From Candidatus Gastranaerophilales bacterium (GTDB taxonomy: Bacteria > Cyanobacteriota > Vampirovibrionia > Gastranaerophilales > Gastranaerophilaceae): a DNA stretch of 42,846 nucleotides. Below, one piece after another: positions 17,003 through 25,948 of this stretch. The first letter of the stretch is position 1; each line of letters starts with the position of its first letter. The stretch is taken from positions 1 to 42,846 of the forward strand of contig CALUSQ010000018.1 of NCBI GenBank assembly GCA_944323475.1, in the 5' to 3' direction. A program made the translations under genes and the position numbers. The notes below the pieces were generated by a model, which saw nothing but the letters and a program-made list of their open reading frames with translations, was not told where the DNA came from and searched no databases.

Positions 17003-19645
17003 TTATATTCTACCATAATATGCATCAAGATACATTTGTTTAATTTCTTCAAACAATGGGTATCTTGGGTTAGCACCTGTACATTGGTCATCAAATGCAA
17101 GTTCAACCATTTCGTCAAGTTTTGCCAAGAATTCTTTTTCTTCAATACCGAATTCTTTAATAGACATTGGCAATCCTAGATCTTTTTTCATTTGAACTAA
17201 GGCTTTTTGGAGCAATTCAACTTTTTCATCATCATTCTTGCCACCCAAACCTAATTCATCTGCAATTTGACCATATTTTGCCTTAGCATTCGGGAATTTG
17301 TATTGAGGGAATGCTGTTTGTTTTACAGGTTTGTCTGTTGCATTAAATTTAATTACTTGGTTGATTAACAATGCGTTAGCCATACCATGTGGAACATGGA
17401 ACATTGCACCTAATTTGTGTGCCATAGAGTGACAAACACCTAAGAAAGCGTTAGCAAAAGCCATACCAGCAATTGTTGATGCATAGTGTACTTTTTCTCT
17501 TGCTTGAGGATCTTTTGCACCGTTGTCATAAGAACGTTTCAAATATCTAAATAACAACTTCAATGCTTCTAAAGAGTTAGAATTTGTGAAATTTGTTGCC
17601 ATAGCAGAAACGTAAGCCTCAATAGCATGAGTAATAGCATCATAACCGGAAACAGCAGTCAAACCTTTTGGCATTGTATCAACAAGGTTTGGATCAACAA
17701 TAGCTACGTTTGGCGTCAATGCATAGTCTGCAATTGCATACTTAACACCTGTTTGATCATCAGTGATGATAGCAAACGGTGTAACTTCAGAACCAGTACC
17801 AGAAGTTGTAGGTACACAAACCATTTCAGCTTTTTTGCCGAGTTCAGGAATCATGCAAATTCTTTTTCTGATATCCATAAATCTCATTGCAATGTCTTCA
17901 AATACTGTGTCAGGTTGTTCGTACATTAACCACAAGATTTTAGCAGCATCCATAGATGAACCACCACCCAATGCGATAAATACATCAGGTTCATATGCTT
18001 TAACCATCATCATCGCATCATTAATTGTAGACAATGTTGGATCAGGTTTAACATCAAAGAAGATTTGATAATCAACACCAATTTCATCCAAAGTATTTGT
18101 AATAGATGTTGTCATACCTGAGTTAAACAAGAATCTATCTGTAACAATGAATGCACGTTTTTTGCCGCTGAGTTCTCTAAGAGCCAAATCCAAAGCTCCT
18201 CTTTTGAAGTAAACTTTTGCAGGAACTTTGTACCAAAGCATATTTTCTCTCCTTTCAGCAACTGTTTTGATGTTCAATAGGTGTTGAGGTCCAACGTTTT
18301 CACTAACTGCGTTACCGCCCCAAGAGCCGCAACCCAATGTCAATGATGGATTGAGTCTGAAGTTATACAAGTCACCAATACCACCTTGTGAAGATGGTGA
18401 GTTGATAAGAATTCTGCTTGTGTGAAGTTTCAAACCAAAAGCATCAATTCTTTCAGGGAATCTTTCATCTGTATATAAAACTGATGTGTGACCAGCACCA
18501 CCAAAGTCTACCAAGTCATATGCTTTTTGTACTGCATCATCAAAGTTTTTAGCTTTGTACATTGCTAATACAGGAGAAAGTTTTTCATGAGCAAATGGTT
18601 CTTCTTCACAGATATCAGTAACTTCACCAATAAGTACTTTGGTATCAGGTTCTACTTCAATACCAGCCATTTCTGCAATTTTTGCTGCCGGTTGACCAAC
18701 AATAGCAGCATTAACTCTGCCATTTTGGATTACTAAAGCACCAACTTTTTCTCTTTCTTTATCACTAAGTATGTATGCACCTCTTAAAAGAAATTCTTTT
18801 TTAACTTCTTCATAAACATCTTTTACAACAATTACAGACTGTTCAGAAGCACAAATCATACCGTTATCAAATGTTTTTGATAAAAGAATTGAAGATACAG
18901 CCATTTTAATATCAGCAGTTTCATCAATAACAGCAGGTGTGTTTCCAGGTCCAACACCCAAAGCCGGTTTACCAGAAGAGTAAGCAGCTTTAACCATTCC
19001 AGGACCACCTGTTGCAAGAATCATATCAATATCTTCGTGATGCATAAGTGCTGCAGACAATTCAACTGATGGTTCATCAATCCAAGCAATAAGTCCGTCT
19101 GGAGCGCCTGCTTTAACAGCAGCATCTAAAACAACTCTTGCAGCTTCAATTGTACATTTTTTAGCTCTTGGGTGTGGTGAAAATACAAGAGCGTTTCTTG
19201 TTTTCAAAGCTATTAATGATTTAAAAATAGCTGTAGATGTTGGGTTTGTTGTAGGAATAACAGCAGCAATAACACCAATCGGTTCAGCAACTTGTTTAAT
19301 ACCATTTGCTTTATCTTCAGAAATAACACCAGCTGTCTTCATACTTTTATATTTGTTATAAATATATTCAGCTGCAAAGTGGTTTTTGATAATTTTATCT
19401 TCCATAACACCCATGCCTGTTTCTTCAACAGCCATTTTTGCGAGAGGAATTCTCATTTTATCAGCAGCTGTGGCTGCAGCTTTAAAAATTTTGTCTACTT
19501 GTTCTTGAGTAAAAGTAGCATAGATTTTTTGAGCTTTTTTAGCTCTTTCAATAATTAATTTTAAATCGTCATGAGTTTTAACCTCATTTGATTTGTTGAA
19601 AGCCTTTTCTAACTTTTCAGTTTCGGCTTGTTTTTTTGTTGCCAT
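17003..19645 (-). CDS. adhE: Bifunctional aldehyde/alcohol dehydrogenase
   Basis: An 880-residue AdhE: N-terminal CoA-acylating aldehyde dehydrogenase (about 1-450, catalytic C265 in GMICASEQS, with the [10 protein letters not shown] block), linker, then iron-dependent alcohol dehydrogenase (about 460-880) with [10 protein letters not shown], metal-site histidines in [26 protein letters not shown]. It converts acetyl-CoA to ethanol and regenerates two NAD+, typically in long spirosome filaments. Ribosome site AAAGGAG precedes ATG 19645. Expression is probably controlled by redox: a Rex-like box covers the start of transcription. Full length, no defect seen. Confidence 0.97.
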   Translation of the reverse strand: MATKKQAETEKLEKAFNKSNEVKTHDDLKLIIERAKKAQKIYATFTQEQVDKIFKAAATAADKMRIPLAKMAVEETGMGVMEDKIIKNHFAAEYIYNKYKSMKTAGVISEDKANGIKQVAEPIGVIAAVIPTTNPTSTAIFKSLIALKTRNALVFSPHPRAKKCTIEAARVVLDAAVKAGAPDGLIAWIDEPSVELSAALMHHEDIDMILATGGPGMVKAAYSSGKPALGVGPGNTPAVIDETADIKMAVSSILLSKTFDNGMICASEQSVIVVKDVYEEVKKEFLLRGAYILSDKEREKVGALVIQNGRVNAAIVGQPAAKIAEMAGIEVEPDTKVLIGEVTDICEEEPFAHEKLSPVLAMYKAKNFDDAVQKAYDLVDFGGAGHTSVLYTDERFPERIDAFGLKLHTSRILINSPSSQGGIGDLYNFRLNPSLTLGCGSWGGNAVSENVGPQHLLNIKTVAERRENMLWYKVPAKVYFKRGALDLALRELSGKKRAFIVTDRFLFNSGMTTSITNTLDEIGVDYQIFFDVKPDPTLSTINDAMMMVKAYEPDVFIALGGGSSMDAAKILWLMYEQPDTVFEDIAMRFMDIRKRICMIPELGKKAEMVCVPTTSGTGSEVTPFAIITDDQTGVKYAIADYALTPNVAIVDPNLVDTMPKGLTAVSGYDAITHAIEAYVSAMATNFTNSNSLEALKLLFRYLKRSYDNGAKDPQAREKVHYASTIAGMAFANAFLGVCHSMAHKLGAMFHVPHGMANALLINQVIKFNATDKPVKQTAFPQYKFPNAKAKYGQIADELGLGGKNDDEKVELLQKALVQMKKDLGLPMSIKEFGIEEKEFLAKLDEMVELAFDDQCTGANPRYPLFEEIKQMYLDAYYGRI

Positions 19646-19663
19646 AGTGTAAATTCTCCTTTA

Positions 19664-19712
19664 TCGTGAAAATATTCACTATTAATATAACCCAACCTAA
19701 CAAAAAAAGCAA
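19664..19712 (-). promoter_or_regulatory. adhE promoter with overlapping Rex-like operator
   Basis: On the minus strand: -35 TTGCTT (19712-19707), 17-base spacer, -10 TATATT (19689-19684). Immediately downstream, 19681-19664 contains GTGAA-N4-TTCAC, close to the Rex consensus TTGTGAA-N4-TTCACAA. The box would cover the start point, the right place for NADH-sensitive repression. No rex gene is in the window. Confidence 0.72.
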
Positions 19713-19896
19713 GTGTTATTTTTACAATTATTTAAAATACACAAGCAGGCAAAATTTCCTTATAGACTGATTTATCTTTATAAATTCTTAATATGGTTTC
19801 AATAATTATTCTAAAAAAATAAAAGTGATTTTTTTCACTATTTGTAAAAATTTCAAAAAGCAATTACCCGATTAGTAGTTTTCATAAAAGTTTAAA

Positions 19897-19902
19897 TATA
19901 AT
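19897..19902 (+). promoter_or_regulatory. -10 box placed for a leaderless mRNA
   Basis: TATAAT ends 11 bases before the ATG at 19914, so transcription would begin within about 5 bases of the start codon. No ribosome site is present. Confidence 0.5.
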
Positions 19903-19913
19903 AAAATATAGCA

Positions 19914-20429
19914 ATGGACAATCAAAAAGATATTGTACAAGAATATTTTGAACTGATGAGACCTTGCAATGCAATTGCCTGTCAAAAAGTAATTTTTGAA
20001 CCTGAAACAAGACGTGAATGGTTTTTTGAAGATGATTACTGGTGTTATTTTGAATTTTTATGTGAAGACAAATACTACAGACTAAAAAAAAGTGATACAA
20101 AAGAATTCTCTGATGATTGTATTGTTAGAGATATGAGTTATGAAATAAAAATGCTTCTCGCATACTATAGATTACGCAATGTTGTAAGTATTGAAAAAGA
20201 AACATTTGATGTATACATAAAAAAATTTGAAAACATAAAAGAAAAATATCCTGATATTACAGTAGAAAAATTCAATTTAGATTTAAGACAAACTGAAGAA
20301 ACTGCTTTGATAAAATCAGATAAAATCACAAACGGAATAATGGGTGGCTGTTTGATACTAGCAGCTACTGTAGTCTTTTTGCTCCTTTTGGCATTTATTT
20401 CATATGTCAAAATCCATTATTTTTCTTAA
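19914..20429 (+). CDS. Hypothetical protein with C-terminal membrane anchor
   Basis: A 171-residue protein I do not recognise. Residues 1-135 are soluble, acidic and aromatic-rich; one hydrophobic helix (about 142-167, starting GGCLILAATVV) anchors the C-terminus, with only a few residues beyond it. This is a tail-anchored plan, with the bulk presumably in the cytoplasm. There is no ribosome site; the -10 box is so close that the mRNA is probably leaderless. It diverges from adhE. A GTGA-N6-TCAC palindrome lies 75 bases upstream. Confidence 0.75.
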   Translation: MDNQKDIVQEYFELMRPCNAIACQKVIFEPETRREWFFEDDYWCYFEFLCEDKYYRLKKSDTKEFSDDCIVRDMSYEIKMLLAYYRLRNVVSIEKETFDVYIKKFENIKEKYPDITVEKFNLDLRQTEETALIKSDKITNGIMGGCLILAATVVFLLLLAFISYVKIHYFS

Positions 20430-20444
20430 TTTTAATTATTTTGA

Positions 20445-20450
20445 TATAAT
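20445..20450 (+). promoter_or_regulatory. -10 box placed for a leaderless mRNA
   Basis: TATAAT ends 9 bases before the ATG at 20460, putting the expected start point at or next to the initiation codon. No ribosome site. Confidence 0.5.
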
Positions 20451-20459
20451 AAAACCATT

Positions 20460-20876
20460 ATGAAAAAAATCATTAATATCCTTTTACTAATATATTTTTG
20501 TACAGCATTGCAATGTTTGGCTGCATCAAAATATTCTCAAGATTTTATCAGACATTTTTCTGTTTGCAAAAGTTACAAAGAGACAAAATACAACACTGCC
20601 TACAATTCGCATGATACATATGAGATAAAAGGATATGCACCTGATGGCAGCGGCAGATGCATATATGTTGAAACAAATGAATGGCAAAGAGGGAAATATG
20701 TAACCACCTGTATGTTTGCACCCAAAGAACAAGAAGAATATTTTAGAGCAATGTTAAATCCAGATGTAAAAACATCTGTACTGATAAAAGGTATGGCGTT
20801 TGTAGATGCAAATGAAAAAGCAGTTTATCTAAAATATTATAACAACCCCAAAGTTTGCCAATCTGTTAAATATTAG
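20460..20876 (+). CDS. Small exported cysteine-containing protein
   Basis: A 138-residue protein with a clear signal peptide: KK near the start, hydrophobic core at 4-17, likely cleavage after CLA (residue 21). The mature part has four cysteines (HFSVCKS, GRCIYV, TTCMF, PKVCQS), enough for two disulfides, and a beta-rich character. No known family. It probably sits in the periplasm. Its promoter implies a leaderless message, unlike SIMPL downstream, which has its own promoter and ribosome site. Confidence 0.75.
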   Translation: MKKIINILLLIYFCTALQCLAASKYSQDFIRHFSVCKSYKETKYNTAYNSHDTYEIKGYAPDGSGRCIYVETNEWQRGKYVTTCMFAPKEQEEYFRAMLNPDVKTSVLIKGMAFVDANEKAVYLKYYNNPKVCQSVKY

Positions 20877-20964
20877 TTTTATTTTATACAAAAAAATGAA
20901 CTTTTTTAATTTTACATCGTTTATAATTTTGTGAAAGCGTTAATAAATCAAAAAAGGAGAGATT

Positions 20965-21708
20965 ATGAAAAAGTTATTATCAGCAACATTGATTGCATTA
21001 TTTGCAATAGGATTTTTTAACACAGGTAATTTAAAAGCTGTAGCTGATGCAATAGAAAGAGGTTTTGTTTCCGTTTCAACAACAGCAAATACAGAACTAC
21101 AGCCTGATATAGTTGAAATAAATATAGCTGTTCAAACAGAAGACTCAAAGTCACTTCAAAAAGCAACAGAAGAAAATAAAATTATATCTGATAAAGTATA
21201 CAAAGCACTTTCTTCTATGATAAACAAAGAAAACGGTGATTATATAAAAACAGCAGACTTCAATGCATCACCAATGTACAGCTATAAAAATAACAAAAGA
21301 AGTTTAGAAAAATATGTTGTATCAAACAATGTGATTATACATACAAAGCAAATCAAAGATGCAGGAAAAATGATTGATAAAGCAATCGAACTTGGGGCTA
21401 CTAATGTAAACAACATATATTTTTCTGTTTCTTCATATGACAACCAGTGCGACGAGCTTCTAGCACTTGCCGCAAAAAAGGCTTATACAAGAGCAGAAAA
21501 ACTTGCAACTACTGCAGGTAATACACTAAACGGTATAAAATCAATCAACGGAAGCTGTTCAACAAACAATACTAATTATCAATACAGACTTCTTGCAAAA
21601 AACGTTGTAATGGATTCCTCTGCTTCTACTACTGAAAGTTCAAGTCCAATCCAAGCAGGAATTGTCAAATTATATGCAAACATAAATGCATCTTATTTCG
21701 TAAAATAA
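20965..21708 (+). CDS. SIMPL-domain (DUF541) exported protein
   Basis: A 247-residue protein with a signal peptide (about 1-25) and a SIMPL domain: VSVSTTANTELQPDIVEINI, then LEKYVVSNNVIIHTK, ELGATNVNNIYFSVS and AAKKAYTRAEKLA. Relatives (BP26/OMP28, YggE) are periplasmic or outer-membrane-associated oligomers, linked to oxidative-stress tolerance; their precise job is unknown. Ribosome site AGGAGAG. A TATAAT box occurs within TTTATAATTTTG about 36 bases upstream. It ends in a terminator shared with pnuC. Confidence 0.92.
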   Translation: MKKLLSATLIALFAIGFFNTGNLKAVADAIERGFVSVSTTANTELQPDIVEINIAVQTEDSKSLQKATEENKIISDKVYKALSSMINKENGDYIKTADFNASPMYSYKNNKRSLEKYVVSNNVIIHTKQIKDAGKMIDKAIELGATNVNNIYFSVSSYDNQCDELLALAAKKAYTRAEKLATTAGNTLNGIKSINGSCSTNNTNYQYRLLAKNVVMDSSASTTESSSPIQAGIVKLYANINASYFVK

Positions 21709-21733
21709 TCAACTAATGCACCATATTTATCCC

Positions 21734-21765
21734 ATAAGTGCAAAGTCTTTCTACTTTGCACTTAT
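21734..21765. terminator. Bidirectional terminator between the SIMPL gene and pnuC
   Basis: A perfect 13-base stem (ATAAGTGCAAAGT / ACTTTGCACTTAT), 6-base loop, followed by TTCTTTTTT. The pnuC stop codon (TAG, 21753-21751) lies within the loop/stem. Confidence 0.88.
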
Positions 21766-22440
21766 TTCTTTTTTCCAACAAATATAAAAGTATATAGCCA
21801 AAATAAAATATACAAACCACATTATCAAAGTTGCATAAGCCTTAGCACCATGTAACACAAGATTAAGCCACATTATCGTAGATAATCCATTAACAACAAT
21901 CCAAGCAATCCATTGTTCAATACACCTTTTTACCGTGAAATACATACCAAAAACCGACAAAACAGTTGTTATTCCATCAAACAAAGGGTTACTTCCTTTA
22001 AAAAAACTTATTGTCAAAACTGCAAAAACACATAACAAAAAAGCTAAAGCAGACATTTTTAATCGTTGAGAGTTAGATAATCTTTTTTTATAAATTTCTT
22101 TTGTTTCACTTTTTAAATGTTTACGCCATTCAAAAATTCCCAAAACTTGCATTGGGAAATAATAACACATATATAAAACAAGATTTCCCCACAAAGCATT
22201 TTCAAAAGAAAGCCAACTGTAACAACAAGTTCCCATCAAGCCAAAAAAATAACAGGATACTTTCCCTTTACCTGCAATTGTAGAATAAAGAATACCGCAT
22301 ATAGCAGATACTACTGCTACAATGCTATCTTTCATTACAAAAGCATTAACAAATATTATAAGAAAAACAATTGATAAGCCAATTATTTCTAGCTTTTTCC
22401 AACCTGTTAATTCAGCTTTAATAAATTCTTTAAAACTCAA
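21751..22440 (-). CDS. pnuC: Nicotinamide mononucleotide/riboside transporter PnuC
   Basis: A 229-residue membrane protein with seven predicted helices and PnuC features: SAICGILYSTIAGKGKVSCY, GLMGTCCYSWLSF, YYFPMQVLGIFEW, then the MYFTVKRCIEQWIAWIVVN helix. PnuC carries nicotinamide riboside or a related vitamin by facilitated diffusion. With nadA in the window, the cell appears able both to make and to salvage NAD precursors. It stops on TAG inside the shared terminator. Vitamin specificity (thiamine or riboflavin relatives exist) cannot be settled by eye. Confidence 0.92.
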   Translation of the reverse strand: MSFKEFIKAELTGWKKLEIIGLSIVFLIIFVNAFVMKDSIVAVVSAICGILYSTIAGKGKVSCYFFGLMGTCCYSWLSFENALWGNLVLYMCYYFPMQVLGIFEWRKHLKSETKEIYKKRLSNSQRLKMSALAFLLCVFAVLTISFFKGSNPLFDGITTVLSVFGMYFTVKRCIEQWIAWIVVNGLSTIMWLNLVLHGAKAYATLIMWFVYFILAIYFYICWKKEISAK

Positions 22441-22495
22441 AATCTATAATTCTCACAATTTACTTTTTTTTATGTATGTTATCTAATAAAGATAG

Positions 22496-23539
22496 ATGAA
22501 AATAAATAATATTACAAATAACCAATATCACCCTACATTCAAGGGACTTTATAACAATAAGCTACTGCTGAAAAGCTTAAAACTTGCCTCACAGAATTCC
22601 GCATTATTTTCAGCTACAGTTTCACTTGGCCTTTCTACAATAGCAAGACCTGTTTCAATAATGTCTACCCCAAAAACAGATAAAGAAAACAAAAAATTAG
22701 CAACGGCAAAATCAGTTTCATCAAGCATTGTCGGATATCTTATAATGTTATTAGCATCTATGCCTGTAGCCAAAGCAGTAAAAAAGATTGATACAAATCC
22801 TAAAAAATATTTAAAAGAATCAACAATAAACAACCTGAAAAATGGAGCTCAAACTCTTACAAAATCAAAGAGTTATATGTTTGCAACACAAATTTTTAAA
22901 TTAGGACTTGGCTTAATAATTGCTATGCCAAAATCAGCCTTAACATGTGCATTAATCCCGACAATTATGTCAGTCTTATTCCATAAAAAGCATAAAGATA
23001 CAAATCAAGGAAAAAATACAAATAATCAAGCCAAAGGCAAAATTATTTCTTTTAAAGGACTATACAATCAAGCAACAGATAAAATAGCACAAGGTATAGG
23101 AAAGGTCATAGACACATCTTGTATACAAAAAGCATCTAAGAAATTTTATGATACGAATATTGCTCAACATATTATGTCATTAACCGACATTTTATTGACA
23201 TTTTCTTTTGTCAAACAGGTATCAAAAAACAAAAAAATAGCACAAGAAAGAAAAAAACCATTAATTCACAACTCATTGATATCAACAGGTTTATGTTTAA
23301 CAGGAGGATACGCTGTAAATAGTGCATTAAACAAGCCGACTGAAAAATTTATAAAAAAATTCAAAGAAATAAACAAAGATTTACCGGAGCTTGAAAGATA
23401 TATTGAAGGTATTAAAATAGCAAAACCTGCTTTAATATTAGGCGGCATTTATTATGTAATTATTCCAATTATATCAACATTTTTGGCTGACAGAACAGGA
23501 GACAAGTCTATAAAAGACAAGCCCCTGTTATTAAAATAA
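22496..23539 (+). CDS. FKG-motif membrane protein of unknown function
   Basis: A 347-residue protein. It starts MKINNITNNQYHPTFKGLYN, and the same FKGLYN hexamer recurs in the middle as ISFKGLYNQ (about residue 185), so the protein looks like two units each opening with the motif. Several hydrophobic stretches (about 72-92, 133-160, 262-282, 312-332) suggest a membrane protein, with basic Lys/Asn-rich linkers. No ribosome site precedes the ATG; TATCT-AATAA-AGATA sits immediately upstream. I know of no function. Its start lies 55 bases from that of divergent pnuC. Confidence 0.78.
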   Translation: MKINNITNNQYHPTFKGLYNNKLLLKSLKLASQNSALFSATVSLGLSTIARPVSIMSTPKTDKENKKLATAKSVSSSIVGYLIMLLASMPVAKAVKKIDTNPKKYLKESTINNLKNGAQTLTKSKSYMFATQIFKLGLGLIIAMPKSALTCALIPTIMSVLFHKKHKDTNQGKNTNNQAKGKIISFKGLYNQATDKIAQGIGKVIDTSCIQKASKKFYDTNIAQHIMSLTDILLTFSFVKQVSKNKKIAQERKKPLIHNSLISTGLCLTGGYAVNSALNKPTEKFIKKFKEINKDLPELERYIEGIKIAKPALILGGIYYVIIPIISTFLADRTGDKSIKDKPLLLK

Positions 23540-23544
23540 ACATT

Positions 23545-25077
23545 TTATCCTAAAATATCAGCCAAATCTTGTTGCGGTGAAGAAATAGGTTTAATTTTAA
23601 ATTTGTCAACAAGAATATTCAAAACGTTAGGTGAAACAAAAGCAGGCAAAGATGGACCCAGCCTAATATTTTCTATACCCAGATAAAGCAATGTTAATAA
23701 TATACACACAGCTTTTTGCTCATACCAAGACAATACTAATGATAAAGGGAGCTCATTTACGCTGCAATTAAAGGCTTTAGAAAGCTCAATAGCAACCTTA
23801 ATAGCAGAATATGCATCATTGCATTGTCCCATATCAAGAAGTCTTGGAAGTTCACCTATATTTCCTAAATCCAAATCATTAAACCTAAACTTTCCACAAG
23901 CTAATGTTAAAATAAGAGTATCTGACGGTGACTGTTTAACAAAATCCGTATAGTAATTTCTCCCCGGCTTTGCTCCATCACAACCTCCGACAAGAAAAAT
24001 ATGTTTTAAATCACCGGATTTAACAGCATCAATAACTTTATCAGCAACAGATAGAACTGTATTGTGCCCAAAGCCTACAGTCAAGACATCACCGCCATTT
24101 ATACCTGTCATGTGAACATCTTCATTATAGCCACCCAATTCCAAAGCTTTTTCAATTACAGGAGAAAAATCTTTATCTTCACTAATATGAACACAACCAG
24201 GATATTCAACAACTGAAGTAGTAAAAACTCTGTCTTTGTAGCTATCTTTTACAGGCATAATACAATTTGTTGTAAAAAGAATAGCACCAGGCAAATTATC
24301 AAATTCTTTCTGTTGATTTTGCCAAGCTGTTCCAAAATTTCCTTTTAAATGTGAGTATTTTTTAAGCTCAGGATAAGAATGGCAAGGCAGCATTTCACCA
24401 TGAGTATAAATATTTATACCTTTATCTTTTGTTTGTTCTAATAATATTGCCAAGTCTTTCAAATCGTGTCCTGTAACAACAATAAAAGGACCTTTTTCTA
24501 TATTAGTTGAAACCATTGTTGGCACAGGATGCCCATAAGTTTGAGTATTTGCTTTATCCAAAAGTTCCATACATTTTAGATTTATTTCACCTGTTTTTAA
24601 AACCAATGAAAGTAAATCATCAAGAGAAAGATCCTTAGAAATAGCTTGTAATGCTTCATAAAAAAAGCTATTAACCATATCATCTTTATAACCAAGAACC
24701 ATTGCATGATGAGCATAAGCAGCTATACCTTTTAAACCAAAAAGAATCAAAGATTTTAGGCTTCTTGTATCTTCATCACAATTCCATACTGATTGAATAT
24801 CAAAATCTTTTTCACCTGCTGAACTAACTATGATATCAATATCATTTTTTATTGAAACAGAATCAAAATTAACATTAGTTATCGTTGTAAAAAGTCCTTC
24901 AATAATAAGTTTTGTATTTTCTTCTGTCTGAGGCAATATATTTGCCATTTTAATTAATAAACTGGTTAAATCATCTTGAAGATTTGAGACCTCAGCAGTT
25001 TTTCCACAAACACCTACTTGTGTACACCCACTGCATTTTGCAGTTTGTTCACATTGAAAACAAAACATTTTATTCAT
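23545..25077 (-). CDS. hcp: Hydroxylamine reductase / hybrid-cluster protein
   Basis: A 510-residue Hcp (prismane protein). The start is set at 25077, where GGAG lies 7 bases upstream; an extension to 25125 would add non-conserved residues. The N-terminal cluster motif is C6-x2-C9-x8-C18-x5-C24, the spacing of the class I proteins of strict anaerobes, with an additional Cys15. Later come VVTGHDLKDLAILLEQT, THGEMLPCHSYPEL, EYPGCVHIS and FGHNTVLSVADKV, which surround the hybrid Fe-S-O cluster. It reduces NO or hydroxylamine in nitrosative stress. The -10 (25110-25105) and an upstream palindrome place it under its divergent Crp/Fnr neighbour. Confidence 0.96.
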   Translation of the reverse strand: MNKMFCFQCEQTAKCSGCTQVGVCGKTAEVSNLQDDLTSLLIKMANILPQTEENTKLIIEGLFTTITNVNFDSVSIKNDIDIIVSSAGEKDFDIQSVWNCDEDTRSLKSLILFGLKGIAAYAHHAMVLGYKDDMVNSFFYEALQAISKDLSLDDLLSLVLKTGEINLKCMELLDKANTQTYGHPVPTMVSTNIEKGPFIVVTGHDLKDLAILLEQTKDKGINIYTHGEMLPCHSYPELKKYSHLKGNFGTAWQNQQKEFDNLPGAILFTTNCIMPVKDSYKDRVFTTSVVEYPGCVHISEDKDFSPVIEKALELGGYNEDVHMTGINGGDVLTVGFGHNTVLSVADKVIDAVKSGDLKHIFLVGGCDGAKPGRNYYTDFVKQSPSDTLILTLACGKFRFNDLDLGNIGELPRLLDMGQCNDAYSAIKVAIELSKAFNCSVNELPLSLVLSWYEQKAVCILLTLLYLGIENIRLGPSLPAFVSPNVLNILVDKFKIKPISSPQQDLADILG

Positions 25078-25104
25078 CTTATATCTCCTTATATTGTCTA
25101 TTGC

Positions 25105-25146
25105 ATTATAAATTGGTATTATCAAAATATCTGTTGCACAGGCAAC
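25105..25146 (-). promoter_or_regulatory. hcp promoter with Crp/Fnr-type operator at about -41.5
   Basis: On the minus strand TATAAT (25110-25105) predicts a start near 25098. A perfect inverted repeat GTTGC-ACAG-GCAAC lies at 25133-25146, centre 25139.5, which is 41.5 bases upstream: the classic class II activator position. It lies 20 bases upstream of the regulator's own start codon, so autoregulation is possible. Confidence 0.7.
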
Positions 25147-25165
25147 GAATTAAATAGGACTAAAT

Positions 25166-25792
25166 ATGAATATATTCAAAGGAATAAAAGAAGATGAAAT
25201 AAAGCATCTTTTAGACTGCACAAATGCTGTTACAAAATCATTTAAAAAGAACGAAATTATTATACATCAAGGCCAAAAAATTAATTCTATAGGTTATATA
25301 ATTAAAGGTTGTGTAAAAATTTCAAGAACAAACTTTGATGGTTCAGAAATCACCGTAGCATATGCACAAAAAGATGAAACATTTGCAGAAACATTTGCAC
25401 TAGCTAATAAACAAAGCATAGTATATGTTACAGCAAAAGAAGACAGTTGTATTAGTTTTATAAATGTAAATAAAATCATTTCAACTTGTCCTAAAAATTG
25501 TACTTTTCATAAAAAAATTTTAGAAAATTTACTAAGAACTATCTCTTCAAAAAATCTTGTATTGCAAGAAAAAATAGAAATCCTTTCTCAAAAAACATTG
25601 AAAGATAAAATACTGCTGCTTTTACAGAAATACAAACAGGAAACAAACAAAGAAATTTTTAAACTACCTTTTTCAAGAGAAGAAATTGCAACATATTTAG
25701 GTGTAAACAGAACAGCACTATCAAGAGAACTATCAAAACTAAAATCTGAAGGAATAATAGATTTTGAAAAAAATTTATTTAAAATAAAATAA
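25166..25792 (+). CDS. Crp/Fnr-family transcription regulator (HcpR-like by context)
   Basis: A 208-residue regulator: N-terminal cyclic-nucleotide-type beta barrel (about 10-120; IIHQGQKINSIGYIIKGCVKI), dimer helix, and a C-terminal winged HTH with LPFSREEIATYLGVNRTALS as the DNA-reading part. Cysteines occur at CTNAV, KGCVKI, DSCISF and STCPKNC, so an Fe-S or heme sensor cannot be excluded, but no clean N-terminal Fnr cluster motif is seen. Divergent from hcp with an operator between, as in known HcpR-hcp pairs. Followed by a terminator. Confidence 0.9.
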   Translation: MNIFKGIKEDEIKHLLDCTNAVTKSFKKNEIIIHQGQKINSIGYIIKGCVKISRTNFDGSEITVAYAQKDETFAETFALANKQSIVYVTAKEDSCISFINVNKIISTCPKNCTFHKKILENLLRTISSKNLVLQEKIEILSQKTLKDKILLLLQKYKQETNKEIFKLPFSREEIATYLGVNRTALSRELSKLKSEGIIDFEKNLFKIK

Positions 25793-25815
25793 AAAAGACC
25801 CATAATGGGTCTTTT
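25793..25815. terminator. Terminator between the Crp/Fnr gene and tRNA-His
   Basis: An 11-base stem (AAAAGACCCAT / ATGGGTCTTTT) with almost no loop, starting at the stop codon of the regulator. A/T runs on both sides suit both directions. Confidence 0.82.
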
Positions 25816-25821
25816 AAAAAA

Positions 25822-25898
25822 TGGGGCGGACAGTGGGATTCGAACCCACGCATAATGGAACCACAATCCATGGTCTTAACCGCTTGACGATGCCCGCC
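25822..25898 (-). tRNA. tRNA-His (GTG)
   Basis: Reads as a cloverleaf on the minus strand. The anticodon stem ATGGA/TCCAT encloses the loop TTGTGGT, anticodon GTG. The T arm is GTGGG-TTCGAAT-CCCAC. The extra 5' G (position -1) faces C73, the hallmark of tRNA-His, and CCA is encoded. The other two tRNAs here lack an encoded CCA. Confidence 0.96.
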
Positions 25899-25948
25899 AC
25901 AACTGTGTTAATGCAACTATATCAACAAAAAAATTCTTTTTCAAGTTT

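Noticed and set aside
19824..19839. AGTGA-N6-TCACT, resembling a CRP-type site
   Set aside because: The match to TGTGA-N6-TCACA is in the four core bases only, the spacer is all T, and the position (about -77 for the plus gene, -155 for adhE) is not a standard one. Its half-sites also differ from the GTTGC operator beside the Crp/Fnr gene in this window.
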